From positions 26,555-90,554 of IMG/VR virus record IMGVR_UViG_3300037189_020854: a stretch of DNA of 64,000 nt, one strand, 5' to 3'. The notes under the pieces are model-generated. The model did no database searches and was not told the origin of the DNA. It saw only the letters and a list, made by a program, of their open reading frames with translations. Below are positions 22,130-30,954 of the stretch, piece after piece (position 1 is the first letter of the stretch; the number at the start of each line of letters is the position of its first letter). This DNA comes from a virus. Made by a program: the position numbers and the translations under genes.

Positions 22130-22572
22130 TATTTTATACCCAATTGATCTTCTGTGATAACTTTGAACTCTATAAGTCTATCCTTACAAAACTCATCTGC
22201 TGCTTTCCACTTTGCTTGATTTATTGCATATGTTTTTGCTTCATAAAGATATGATTTAGTTATTCTTGATTTTTTTTGTGGAGGAATTGTTTGTTTTTTT
22301 GGCTTCACTTCAATAACATAAGTTTTTATTTCTCCAGTTTGTTCTTTGACTTTAACTATAAAATCTGGAAAATACCTATGTATCTTATTATCAACTGGCG
22401 ATCTATATGGAATTGAAAATTCCTCACTTCCCCACTCTAAAATATTTTCATTGTGATCGCACCAATAGCAAAATTTCCTTTCCCAGCTACTTCTGCAAAT
22501 AATATTATTTGCATCACCTTTATATTTTTGGGGAAATGATGGTTTGTATTTGCTTTTAATACTTTCTGCCAT
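22129..22572 (-). CDS. 4: gp4 head-completion protein (TnsA-like nuclease fold)
   Basis: 147 aa. CRSSWERKFCYWCDHN with Glu, YFPDFIVKVKEQTGEIKTYVIEVKPKKQT gives the Asp and Glu-x-Lys of a PD-(D/E)XK core as in T4 gp4 (gp50/65). Acts in head completion before tail joining. First gene of the minus-strand group; late promoter TATAAATA 33 nt upstream. Confidence 0.85.
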   Translation of the reverse strand: MAESIKSKYKPSFPQKYKGDANNIICRSSWERKFCYWCDHNENILEWGSEEFSIPYRSPVDNKIHRYFPDFIVKVKEQTGEIKTYVIEVKPKKQTIPPQKKSRITKSYLYEAKTYAINQAKWKAADEFCKDRLIEFKVITEDQLGIK

Positions 22573-22604
22573 TATCTTTACTACATAATATATCAGTCAA
22601 AAAA

Positions 22605-22612
22605 TATTTATA
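22605..22612 (-). promoter_or_regulatory. Late promoter TATAAATA for gp4 group
   Basis: Perfect T4 late box on the minus strand, just before the divergent plus-strand gene starting at 22614. Confidence 0.6.
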
Positions 22613-22613
22613 A

Positions 22614-23408
22614 ATGCCTACCAAAAGGACAGTAGATCAAATTAAAGCAAATTTACTTCGTCCAGCACTTACTTCTTATTTTGAAGTTGAGATTCCAAAA
22701 ATATCATCTAGAACTGGTGAATTTGAATCATTCTTAAGTAATAATGGCGTTTTATTCAATCAAGAAAAACTTAATTTACTATGCTCCGAAACTTCTCTTC
22801 CAGGTTCTTCACTTGCCACCCATGAAATCAATAATGATTATATGGGAGTAACTGAAAGACATGCATATAGAAGAATATATGATGATCGTATTGATTTTTC
22901 TTTTTATGTAGATGCTGAAAATTATTTACCCATCAGATATTTTGAGTCATGGATAAAGTGGATTGTGGATGAGAGTATTGCATCTGGAGATAAAGGTCCT
23001 GTAGGAGTACTGAATAAATCATATTTTTATAGAATGAAATATCCTGATGATTATGTTTGTGATAGTGGATTAAAAATTACAAAATTTGAAAGGGATCATA
23101 CTAATAGATCATTGGAGTATGAATTTGTAAGAGCATATCCAATATCTATTACATCAATGCCAGTTTCGTATGATACATCATCTCTTCTAAAATGCACAGT
23201 TTCATTTACATATCTAAGATACGTTCTTAAACCTTCAAACGGAAATAGAGATAATGTATCCTCTATTCAGAGAGAAATAAAATCTGGAGATCCTTCATCG
23301 CCAGTAACACAAGCAGCAATAAATGGATCATATTATGGTCCTGCCTTTCAAACGAATGAAGAAGCAAATAGGCAGGCTGCAATTTTAAGAGGGGAGAATG
23401 TGCAATAA
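22614..23408 (+). CDS. 54: Tail-tube-like protein, probably gp54 baseplate-tube initiator
   Basis: 264 aa. RPALTSYFEVEIPK, LCSETSLPGSSLATHEINNDYMGVTERHAYRR, IDFSFYVDAENYLPIRYFESWIKWI and the AYPISITSMPVSYD segment match the tube fold shared by T4 gp19 and gp54. Longer than gp19 (about 165-200 aa) and placed among baseplate genes, so gp54 is favoured. No clear promoter is visible in the 41-nt divergent gap. Confidence 0.65.
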   Translation: MPTKRTVDQIKANLLRPALTSYFEVEIPKISSRTGEFESFLSNNGVLFNQEKLNLLCSETSLPGSSLATHEINNDYMGVTERHAYRRIYDDRIDFSFYVDAENYLPIRYFESWIKWIVDESIASGDKGPVGVLNKSYFYRMKYPDDYVCDSGLKITKFERDHTNRSLEYEFVRAYPISITSMPVSYDTSSLLKCTVSFTYLRYVLKPSNGNRDNVSSIQREIKSGDPSSPVTQAAINGSYYGPAFQTNEEANRQAAILRGENVQ

Positions 23409-23411
23409 ATA
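23404..23411 (+). promoter_or_regulatory. Late promoter AATAAATA for gp26
   Basis: Overlaps the previous stop; 30 nt before gp26. Confidence 0.5.
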
Positions 23412-23440
23412 ATCACACCTGAATTTTTCTATAGGTCATT

Positions 23441-24160
23441 ATGCCTTTACCTAAAATTGCTACTCCAATATATCAACTTGAATTGCCATCAACAGGAGAG
23501 TCAATTCAATATAGACCATTTTTAGTAAAAGAAGAAAAAGTATTAGTAATTGCTTTGGAAAGTGAAGATACTAAGCAAATTACTACTGCGATTAAAACAG
23601 TAATCAAAAATTGTATTCTTACCAAAGGGATCAAGGTAGAATCTCTTCCAACCTTTGATATTGAATATTTGTTTTTGAATATTCGTGGTAAGTCTGTTGG
23701 GGAAGAAATTGAAGTAAACGTTATTTGTCCTGATGACCAAGAGACAAATGTTTCTATAAAAATTGATTTAGATTCTATCAAAGTAGAAAAGAGTGAGAAT
23801 CATACAAATAAAATTAAAGTAGATCCAAAAATTATGATGGAGATGAAATATCCATCATTGGATCAGTTTATTAAAACAAACTTTGATTTTAAAAATGATA
23901 ATGCAATGGATCAATCATTTGAATTGATTGCATCATGTATTGATAAAATTTATACTGAAGATGAGGTGTGGGTTGCAGCGGATGTGACTAAAAAAGAACT
24001 GATTGAATTTTTGGAACAAATGAATTCATCTCAGTTTAAGGAAATTGAGAAATTTTTTGAAACAATGCCAAGACTTTCGCATAAAATTTCAGTAACAAAT
24101 CCAAAAACAAAAGTTGAAAGTGAAGTTGTTCTGGAAGGGTTAGCATCTTTTTTCGCATAG
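23441..24160 (+). CDS. 26: gp26 baseplate hub / tail assembly chaperone (G-like)
   Basis: 239 aa. IYQLELPSTGESIQYRPFLVKEEKVLVIALES, then CILTKGIKVESLPTFDIEYLFLNIRGKSVGE matches T4-like gp26. In T4, gp26 and gp51 assist hub assembly. The gene ends GCA TCT TTT TTC GCA TAG; T TTT TTC (24148-24154) is a -1 slippery heptamer and the -1 frame runs 64 codons into the next small ORF. A minority of ribosomes may thus make a 302-aa G-T type fusion, as in many long-tailed phages. Confidence 0.85.
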   Translation: MPLPKIATPIYQLELPSTGESIQYRPFLVKEEKVLVIALESEDTKQITTAIKTVIKNCILTKGIKVESLPTFDIEYLFLNIRGKSVGEEIEVNVICPDDQETNVSIKIDLDSIKVEKSENHTNKIKVDPKIMMEMKYPSLDQFIKTNFDFKNDNAMDQSFELIASCIDKIYTEDEVWVAADVTKKELIEFLEQMNSSQFKEIEKFFETMPRLSHKISVTNPKTKVESEVVLEGLASFFA

Positions 24161-24178
24161 CCCTGGTCCATATGGACC
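24148..24178 (+). promoter_or_regulatory. Candidate programmed -1 frameshift signal (gp26/gp51-like)
   Basis: Slippery T TTT TTC 24148-24154 in the gp26 frame, stop TAG 24158-24160, then the perfect palindrome GGTCCATATGGACC (24165-24178) as a stem-loop 10 nt downstream. The -1 frame has no stop from 24124 to 24345. Confidence 0.65.
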
Positions 24179-24348
24179 TTGAGAATTACTTTAGACTTAA
24201 TTTTGCTTTGATTCAGTACCATAAATATTCACTATGGGAGATTGAAAACATGATTCCCTGGGAAAGGGATATTTACGTTGAGTTATTAAAGCAACATTTA
24301 GAAGAAGAAAAACTAAAACAACAATCAAATGGCGGTCAATCCTTCTAA
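24172..24348 (+). CDS. gp51/T-like extension of gp26, read by -1 frameshift
   Basis: 58 aa if started at ATG 24172, but no ribosome site precedes it and the ATG lies in the hairpin loop. In the -1 frame it is continuous with gp26. YFRLNFALIQYHKYSLWEIENMIPWERDIYVELL has the aromatic, acidic helix style of the T portion of tail assembly chaperones (an 'xxMPWEREIY'-like motif), which recruits the tape-measure protein. The tape-measure-like genes follow at once; its 3' end overlaps the next gene by 20 nt. Confidence 0.65.
   Translation: MDLENYFRLNFALIQYHKYSLWEIENMIPWERDIYVELLKQHLEEEKLKQQSNGGQSF
24220..24227 (+). promoter_or_regulatory. Late promoter CATAAATA
   Basis: Inside the gp51-like ORF, 102 nt before the tape-measure-like gene. 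Confidence 0.4.
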
Positions 24349-26503
24349 AAATTTGAATGCCTTAGTTCCATATAAGGGAAAAGGAGGGACTGATCTTGTT
24401 AGTGAAAAAATAGATGAAAGAATATTAAGACTTCTTGGTCTAGAGGATGTATTTGATATCGATTATGATACTTATATTTCTCTTCTTAGAGAAAGAATGG
24501 CTTCTGCTAGAATGTCTAAACAATCCATTCCAACAGAAGAAGTTGAATTAATAACTGAAGAATGGAAAAGAATAAAGAAAAAAAATGGTAGGTTTAGAAT
24601 AAAAAAAATTACTGCAGAGAGTTTTAAAAAAGGTAGTTCTGTAGGAATTCAGTTAGGAAAGCAAAAGTTTCTTAATGGTCTATCTATATCATCTAAGAAA
24701 TTAGCATTACCTCCAGCAATTAATAAAATGTCTGGTGGGAATGATATTGAAGATATTAAAAATGCTCTCGCAGAAATTATTAGCAATTTAACCATACAGA
24801 ATAAAGATCAGAAAAAAATATTAGAAAGACAAAGATTTGATAGTGAAAAAGAAAGAAGAGCATCTAGAGAGGCACTTTTAGAAAAAGGTTTTTCTAAAGC
24901 AATAAGTGCTGCTCAAAAGATGTTAGCACCTGTTAAATCTTTGCTTGATAAAATTATTGATGCGATTGTTGCTATTTTTATTGGAAGATCTATTGTAAAA
25001 CTTATTGAATGGTTTTCTAATCCAGACAATAAAGAAAAAGTAAAGAGCATTTTCAAATTTCTTGGAGAACATTGGCCAAAACTTCTTGCTCTGTATTTGA
25101 GATTTGGAACAGGTCTTGGAAGATTTATTGGTGGATTATCATCACTCCTAATTAAAGGTACGTTAAGACTTGTTCAGGTAGCAGCAAGACTAGCAGCAAG
25201 GGCAGGATTAAAAGGTGCTGGTAAAGTTGCTGGATTTTTAGGTGGTCGTGGTGGAAAATTTCTAGGTGCTGGACTAGAAGTTGCTGCCACCGTTGGATCA
25301 ACAATGGCATTGAGTAAAGGTATAGAAAATTTTAGTGGATTTAAATTTGCTGGAGGAGGATTAGCAAACTTTAAAAAGTTTTTTGGATTTTCTGGTGGTG
25401 GGACTAGACCTGGATATATCAGTGGACAGAAAGGAATAGATAAAATTCCTGCTATGTTAAGTGATGGTGAATTTGTTATGTCTCGTGGTGCTGTTGAAAA
25501 GTATGGTACAGATACCTTAGAAGCAATGAACGCTGCTGGTGGTGGAACTAATAGACCACGAATGATTAGTGGGACAACTTATGCTGCTGGTGGAGGGCAA
25601 ATTGGAACTCGTAGTGTTGCGCCTTCATTATCTGGGAATGAAAAAATTGCTTATAATCAATTGCAAATGAATTTCCCAACAGCAAAACCTTATCATATTG
25701 CTGCTGCTCTTGGAAACTTTTCAGTTGAAGCTCCTGGATTAAAACCAAATACTGCTCAATACGGTGGAGGTCCTGGTAGAGGAGTGGCGCAATGGGAAAC
25801 TCCTGGAAGATGGGATACTGCTGTAAAGAGATACGGTCCAGGAATTTTTAACAGCTTAAGTCAGCAAATGGATTATGTTAAGTATGAAATGGATACTGGT
25901 AATCCAGATTCTCAAGGAAGACCTCAACTTCCATGGGGAAGAAATGCAAAGAGCTCTTGGTTAGGTTCTAAAAACTTAATTGAAGCAACCAAAAATTTTA
26001 TGATCGGATACGAGGCACCTGGTGTTCCACACGAATCTGAGAGAATAGCATCTGCTAAAAGAATATTAAATTCAGGATCTCCAGCATCTTCAAATATTGC
26101 AGCGAATCCAAAGGTTCAACCGACACAGAAACCAAATATATTCCAGAGATTGGGATCTGGAGTTGCATCTATATTTGGTCTTAATCAACCAGCAAAAGCA
26201 GAACCAATTATTAAATCAAAACCAAAACCAAGATTTGCGGGAGGACTTGCACCAGATTCTTCACAAAGAAAATCATCATCAATTCCAACATTGACTTTTT
26301 CTGCATCAAAGTCTAGGGCATCTCAAAGAAATATTTCTGCTCCAATGAATTTAATGCCTGAAATTGTATATGAAGTTGTTGCACCTAGCACAACAAAACC
26401 ATCTGGAGGTGGAACTGGTGGTTCTCCTCAAATACCTTCATTTAGTAATGTTCATGCATCTAATAATGCAGGTAGAAATGCAAAGTTACTTGGAGTAAGA
26501 TAA
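24329..26503 (+). CDS. Tape-measure-like / hub protein with tail lysozyme domain (1)
   Basis: 724 aa. Charged helices to residue about 200, a hydrophobic stretch (about 205-240, IIDAIVAIFIGRSIVKLIEW), Gly/Ala-rich membrane-active segments (about 270-330), GYISGQKGIDKIPAMLSDGEFVM (a motif common in tape-measure C-termini), then HIAAALGNFSVEAPG and GRGVAQWETPGRW (about 455-495), the phage tail lysozyme pattern with catalytic Glu. Probably sits in the tube and locally digests peptidoglycan. Which T4 gene it replaces (gp29 or gp28) is uncertain. Confidence 0.65.
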   Translation: MAVNPSKNLNALVPYKGKGGTDLVSEKIDERILRLLGLEDVFDIDYDTYISLLRERMASARMSKQSIPTEEVELITEEWKRIKKKNGRFRIKKITAESFKKGSSVGIQLGKQKFLNGLSISSKKLALPPAINKMSGGNDIEDIKNALAEIISNLTIQNKDQKKILERQRFDSEKERRASREALLEKGFSKAISAAQKMLAPVKSLLDKIIDAIVAIFIGRSIVKLIEWFSNPDNKEKVKSIFKFLGEHWPKLLALYLRFGTGLGRFIGGLSSLLIKGTLRLVQVAARLAARAGLKGAGKVAGFLGGRGGKFLGAGLEVAATVGSTMALSKGIENFSGFKFAGGGLANFKKFFGFSGGGTRPGYISGQKGIDKIPAMLSDGEFVMSRGAVEKYGTDTLEAMNAAGGGTNRPRMISGTTYAAGGGQIGTRSVAPSLSGNEKIAYNQLQMNFPTAKPYHIAAALGNFSVEAPGLKPNTAQYGGGPGRGVAQWETPGRWDTAVKRYGPGIFNSLSQQMDYVKYEMDTGNPDSQGRPQLPWGRNAKSSWLGSKNLIEATKNFMIGYEAPGVPHESERIASAKRILNSGSPASSNIAANPKVQPTQKPNIFQRLGSGVASIFGLNQPAKAEPIIKSKPKPRFAGGLAPDSSQRKSSSIPTLTFSASKSRASQRNISAPMNLMPEIVYEVVAPSTTKPSGGGTGGSPQIPSFSNVHASNNAGRNAKLLGVR

Positions 26504-26507
26504 GTAG

Positions 26508-29336
26508 ATGGAACCAAAAGCATTAGCACCTGCAAAAATAAATCCAACAAAACTTTTAGGTGGTTCTATTTTTTCTACTAAAAAAATTAATACATCTAAT
26601 CTTATAGATGATACTGTTACAATTCGAAGAAGTGATTTATCAATCATTAAAGGTCAAGTTATAGAAGTAAAAAACTTGATTAAAAGTTCTACTTTATTAA
26701 AACAAGCAGAATTGGAAAGGAAAAGAAAGGAAAAAGAAAAAGATAAATTTACAAAAAAAGAAACAGGACTTGAAGCAAAGAAAGAAGAACCTGGTGCAAA
26801 TAAAGTTAAAGTTCCTGGACTTCCTAAATTAGGATTTTTAGATAGAATTAAAAATATTATCTTTACTGTTTTGCTTGGAAGATTTATTGTTAAGATGCTT
26901 CCAAATCTTCCAAAACTGGTTGGAATTGTAAAAGCAGTTAGTACTGGAGTAGAATTTGCTGCTGATTTTGCTGTAGGTTTGATTAATGCCTTAGGTACTT
27001 TTATTCAAAAAGCAGATGAGGCATCTATACAAACTCGTAAGTTTCTTAAAACTGTAGGTGGTGATAATACTGTTAAACTTTTTGATGGATTTACTAGTGC
27101 AATAGACAAAGTTATTGAAGCAAGTATTATTGCTGCTCTTGCTGTTGCTGATTTGGGTGGTGATGGTAAAGAAGTATCAATTAAAAGAGGATTTGATCGA
27201 TATGGGAGAAAGGTTGGAACAGAAGTGCAAGAAAGATATCTGCAAAGATATGGTGAAAAACAATTTGTAGGGAGATTCGGGCAAAAGGCACTCCAAAGAG
27301 TTGCTACAAGAGGAGCAGGACAAACAATAGAAAAAGGATTATTAAAAACTCTTGTTAAGAGAATACCAATAGTTGGAGGATTGCTTGACTTTGCACTTAA
27401 TTATTTTGTTTTTAAAGAACCTCTTGGAGAATCTGCATTTAGAGCAGCTGGTTCAACATTAGTCAGTGTTCTTGGAGGAGCGATAGGAAGTATTTTTCCT
27501 GGTCCAGGAACTATTGTTGGTGCAGCACTTGGAGGAGTTGCGGGTGATGCACTTGCATCCACATTATATGATATGATTTTTAAAAATAAAGTACCGACCC
27601 AAAAGAAAGTTCAAGGTCGTGCTCAAGGTGGTCCTGTAACTAGAGGTGGAAAACTTGTTGGAGGTCCTGCAAAAAGAGGAGTTTCTAAAACCAAAAAGAG
27701 AGGAGTAACTGCTCAACCAACAAAATTAAAACCGGGTGTTGATATTGGTGGTCAAAAAAATATTGAAAAAGTCTTTCCATCACCAACTGGTAAAGATAAA
27801 GATAAACAAGTAAACCCTCTTGAATATATTAAAAAGAGTTATGATAGAGTTAGTAAGGCACCATTCTTTGGTCCTTTATTATCATTAACTACTAAGGCAT
27901 TATCAGGTCAAAAACCATCACAGTTAGATTATTTTATTGCTGCTCAGGGAATTAATAACTGGATGAATATAACATTTAGTTCTGGTGTCTTAAGAACTGG
28001 AGGCGCATTTGCTGGGGGAGGGGAGGCAAATGCTGAAATGTTCTTAAAAGGTGAAGATCTTACTCAAGTAATTGCAAAATCTTTAGAGGATAATGCATCG
28101 CAACAACTTGAAGGAAGTATTCAAGATTTGATGAAGCAGATGATGTTGAAACCGAGTGAGGAATCAAAGAAAGAACCTAGCACAGGACAACCTAGTGTTG
28201 GTGGAGAATATTCTCCAGAGGGAATTCAGGGTGAGATATATCAATATCTTCTTTCCAAAGGTCTGGATGATAATAAGGCACTTGGTATTATGGCGAACAT
28301 ATTTCGTGAAAGTGGATTTAGACCCGGAGTTTCTGAATCTGGTGGTCCTGGAGTTGGTTTATTCCAATATTCAAGTGCGGGAAGAAAGGATGCATTCTTA
28401 AAAGCAGTACCAGACTACGCTACGAATTGGAAAGGGCAAATTGATTTTGCATTAAAAGACGATGTAGCTCCACAATATTTACAAAAACAGTTTTCTTCTC
28501 CACAAGAAGCTGCAGACTGGTGGATGAGAGAATGGGAAAGACCTGCGGAATATATTCAAAATACAGAAGGACCAAGAATACACAGAGAATATCTTGCAAG
28601 TCTTGAAAAATATAGAACTAAAAAAGGATATGAACTCCCTACCGGAGTTGCAAAAGGTTTTGATGGATATATTACTGGAGATCCGTCAAGTCCTAACTAT
28701 GATCCATCTCATGGTGGTGGTAATTATCATGATCATTTATCATTTAAAGATAGAGCAACTGCCGAAAGAGCATATAAATTTTTTACATCTAAGGGATTTA
28801 AAGTTACTGAATTTAAAGGATATGGTGCTGGGGTTACTGGACCACACAGCGGAGCTGGTTCTTTACATCATTCTGGACTTGCATTTGATATTCCTGGATA
28901 TCAGTGGGGAGGTGTTGGTGCTATAGGACAAAAAGAATACAGTGGTTCAGCAAAAGTTAGAGAAGCACTATCACAATTTAGATCAGGAAAATCTTTATTT
29001 GGTGGTGGTCTAACTGGAAAGGGTGGACTTACCATGACACATCCTGGAGAATATATTATTGATAAAGATTCTGTAGATGCTTTTGGAATTGATTTCTTTG
29101 ATATCATTAATCAAACTGAAAGTGTTGCACAAAGAAAAAATTCAGCAAAACAACTGATGAGTATTCTTCAGTTCTATGCTGGTTATGAGGCAGGTGGAAG
29201 ACAAAAAATTAAAGTGAAAGTTCCTGCTCCACAAGTATCATATGTTACTGTACCCGTTCCTATTGGTGGAGGAATGGTGATGACTGGTAGTTCTTCTGTA
29301 GACTCTGATTATGATTCGACATATGCTGGACATTAA
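26508..29336 (+). CDS. Tape-measure-like / hub protein with tail lysozyme and peptidase-like domains (2)
   Basis: 942 aa, similar in plan to its upstream neighbour. Basic helices, a hydrophobic segment NIIFTVLLGRFIVKMLPNLP at about 115-135, a Gly-rich membrane-active stretch near 310-355, then tail lysozyme at about 575-705 (ALGIMANIFRESGFRPG, GVGLFQYS). At about 745-805, HGGGNYHDHLSF and GSLHHSGLAFDIPG look like a His/Asp zinc site of a D,D-peptidase-like domain. Ends with a HPGEYIIDKDSVDAFG tape-measure motif. Likely injected or tip-exposed wall hydrolase and tube-length protein. Confidence 0.65.
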   Translation: MEPKALAPAKINPTKLLGGSIFSTKKINTSNLIDDTVTIRRSDLSIIKGQVIEVKNLIKSSTLLKQAELERKRKEKEKDKFTKKETGLEAKKEEPGANKVKVPGLPKLGFLDRIKNIIFTVLLGRFIVKMLPNLPKLVGIVKAVSTGVEFAADFAVGLINALGTFIQKADEASIQTRKFLKTVGGDNTVKLFDGFTSAIDKVIEASIIAALAVADLGGDGKEVSIKRGFDRYGRKVGTEVQERYLQRYGEKQFVGRFGQKALQRVATRGAGQTIEKGLLKTLVKRIPIVGGLLDFALNYFVFKEPLGESAFRAAGSTLVSVLGGAIGSIFPGPGTIVGAALGGVAGDALASTLYDMIFKNKVPTQKKVQGRAQGGPVTRGGKLVGGPAKRGVSKTKKRGVTAQPTKLKPGVDIGGQKNIEKVFPSPTGKDKDKQVNPLEYIKKSYDRVSKAPFFGPLLSLTTKALSGQKPSQLDYFIAAQGINNWMNITFSSGVLRTGGAFAGGGEANAEMFLKGEDLTQVIAKSLEDNASQQLEGSIQDLMKQMMLKPSEESKKEPSTGQPSVGGEYSPEGIQGEIYQYLLSKGLDDNKALGIMANIFRESGFRPGVSESGGPGVGLFQYSSAGRKDAFLKAVPDYATNWKGQIDFALKDDVAPQYLQKQFSSPQEAADWWMREWERPAEYIQNTEGPRIHREYLASLEKYRTKKGYELPTGVAKGFDGYITGDPSSPNYDPSHGGGNYHDHLSFKDRATAERAYKFFTSKGFKVTEFKGYGAGVTGPHSGAGSLHHSGLAFDIPGYQWGGVGAIGQKEYSGSAKVREALSQFRSGKSLFGGGLTGKGGLTMTHPGEYIIDKDSVDAFGIDFFDIINQTESVAQRKNSAKQLMSILQFYAGYEAGGRQKIKVKVPAPQVSYVTVPVPIGGGMVMTGSSSVDSDYDSTYAGH

Positions 29337-29339
29337 ATA
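29332..29339 (+). promoter_or_regulatory. Late promoter-like ATTAAATA
   Basis: Overlaps the previous stop, 20 nt before the gp27-like gene. Confidence 0.35.
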
Positions 29340-29358
29340 GTGTAGGAAGTAAAGTCTT

Positions 29359-30708
29359 ATGAATAATCAAGTATTAACTACAAGAGATATTAGAAGTATT
29401 GATGTTCCCACTATCAATATTCTTTCAAACGATCAGAAAACAAATTCTGATATTAAAAATGTTTGGACAGATCTCTATTATTATGAAAGCGTTTTGCAAG
29501 AAACCATTAGAGCATCTGTGATGTATGTTGATGCAGGTACTTCTATCGAAAAGGAAGGCAAACAAAAAACAATTCTTGAAGGATTGCCTATTGTTGGTCA
29601 GGAAAAAGTTTCATTAAAAATGAAAGATGCGAATAATATTGAATTGAACTTAAACTTATACGTCAATAAAATAACACCAGTAAAACAAGATACTACAAAA
29701 TCTTTTGTCGGTCTTGATTTGGTTTCTAAAGAAGGAATTTTAAATCATCAAATAAGACTCAACAGTAGATTTGATGGAAAGATATCGGATCATATTAGAA
29801 GAGTATTGACCGATTCAAAGTATTTGAATACTGATAAAAATATTGATATTGAAGAGACTGATAATAATTATAATTTTATTGGTAACAATAAGAAACCTTT
29901 TTATACTGCTATTTGGTTATCAAAAAAAGCAGTTCCCAAAGGAGTTCAACCTGGAAATACTGCAGGTTACTTTTTTTATGAGACTTCTGATGGGTTTAAA
30001 TTTAAATCTGTGGATAATCTTTTATCTGAGGTAGACTTAAATACGGGTAAAAAAAAGAATTATAAAAGTTTGATTTATACACAAACTCCTGATGGAGCAG
30101 GAAAAAATATTCCACTAGGATATTCTGCAAAAATACTGGAGCATAATGTAGATGATGTAAGTGGAAACATGCAATCAAAACTTGAGATCGGATCTTATTC
30201 AACAAAGACAATACTTTTCGATCCATTTAATTGTTATTATGAAGTTGTGTTACCAAAAACAGAACTTACTGAAAAGAAACTTAAATTAGCCGCAAAAGAA
30301 CTTCCAAAGTTTAATCTAGAATTTAAAAATAGTTTTACAAGAACTCAATACATGCTGATTGATACTGGAACACTTCCTACAGGTGATACAAAACAACAGA
30401 TAGAAAAATCAAAGGAAAAAAACTTTGACCCAAAAAATATTTTGAATCAATCTACAATGAGATATAATCAGTTGTTTAGTACAAGAACGACTATTACAAT
30501 CGTTGCAGACTTTAGTTTACATGCAGGTGATTTAGTTTTTATTGATGCTGGTGTACCTGGACAAGAATTAGGAACTCTTCATAGTGGACTTTATCTTATT
30601 GCCGATTTGTGTCATTATATTAATAAAAAAGAAGGTGGGTGGACAAAATTAACTTTAGTTAGAGATTCTATAGGTAAAAAAGGATCTCCAACATATAATG
30701 CAATTTAA
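29359..30708 (+). CDS. gp27-like baseplate hub protein
   Basis: 449 aa. DLYYYESVLQETIRASVMYVDAGT then two beta-barrel-like halves (LKMKDANNIELNLNLYVNKI; VADFSLHAGDLVFIDAG near the end) fit the gp27/gpD hub architecture that attaches the spike. Followed by a gp5-like OB-fold protein, its usual partner. Direct sequence similarity to T4 gp27 is not evident by eye, so the call rests on fold style and order. Confidence 0.55.
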   Translation: MNNQVLTTRDIRSIDVPTINILSNDQKTNSDIKNVWTDLYYYESVLQETIRASVMYVDAGTSIEKEGKQKTILEGLPIVGQEKVSLKMKDANNIELNLNLYVNKITPVKQDTTKSFVGLDLVSKEGILNHQIRLNSRFDGKISDHIRRVLTDSKYLNTDKNIDIEETDNNYNFIGNNKKPFYTAIWLSKKAVPKGVQPGNTAGYFFYETSDGFKFKSVDNLLSEVDLNTGKKKNYKSLIYTQTPDGAGKNIPLGYSAKILEHNVDDVSGNMQSKLEIGSYSTKTILFDPFNCYYEVVLPKTELTEKKLKLAAKELPKFNLEFKNSFTRTQYMLIDTGTLPTGDTKQQIEKSKEKNFDPKNILNQSTMRYNQLFSTRTTITIVADFSLHAGDLVFIDAGVPGQELGTLHSGLYLIADLCHYINKKEGGWTKLTLVRDSIGKKGSPTYNAI

Positions 30709-30711
30709 TCT

Positions 30712-30719
30712 GTTAAATA
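30712..30719 (+). promoter_or_regulatory. Late promoter-like GTTAAATA
   Basis: 23 nt before the 70-aa gene. Confidence 0.35.
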
Positions 30720-30741
30720 GTAATACTATACAGGCACTAAA

Positions 30742-30954
30742 ATGGATAGTGTAGAAAAGCATATAGAACACGACAAAAGCATACTTGATGATCCACTAAT
30801 CTCTCCACAATCTCGTCGTCATACTGAACAAGAATTAGTAGCGTTGGAGAATTGGGTCAAGAATCATCCAGAGGATCATCGCGATCCATCACCGCTAGAA
30901 CTATACTGTGATAGTAATCCAGAAGCACCCGAATGTAGAATATATGAGGATTGA
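30742..30954 (+). CDS. Hypothetical protein, 70 aa
   Basis: Polar and acidic (EKHIEHDKSILDDPLIS, NWVKNHPEDHRDPSPLELYC). No family recognised. Stop overlaps the following start (TGATG), so it is translated together with the gp5-like gene. Confidence 0.6.
   Translation: MDSVEKHIEHDKSILDDPLISPQSRRHTEQELVALENWVKNHPEDHRDPSPLELYCDSNPEAPECRIYED

Noticed and set aside
22607-22616. Plus-strand late promoter TATAAAT at the 22614 gene
   Set aside because: It would overlap the start codon itself; the same palindrome gives a perfect TATAAATA on the minus strand for gp4.
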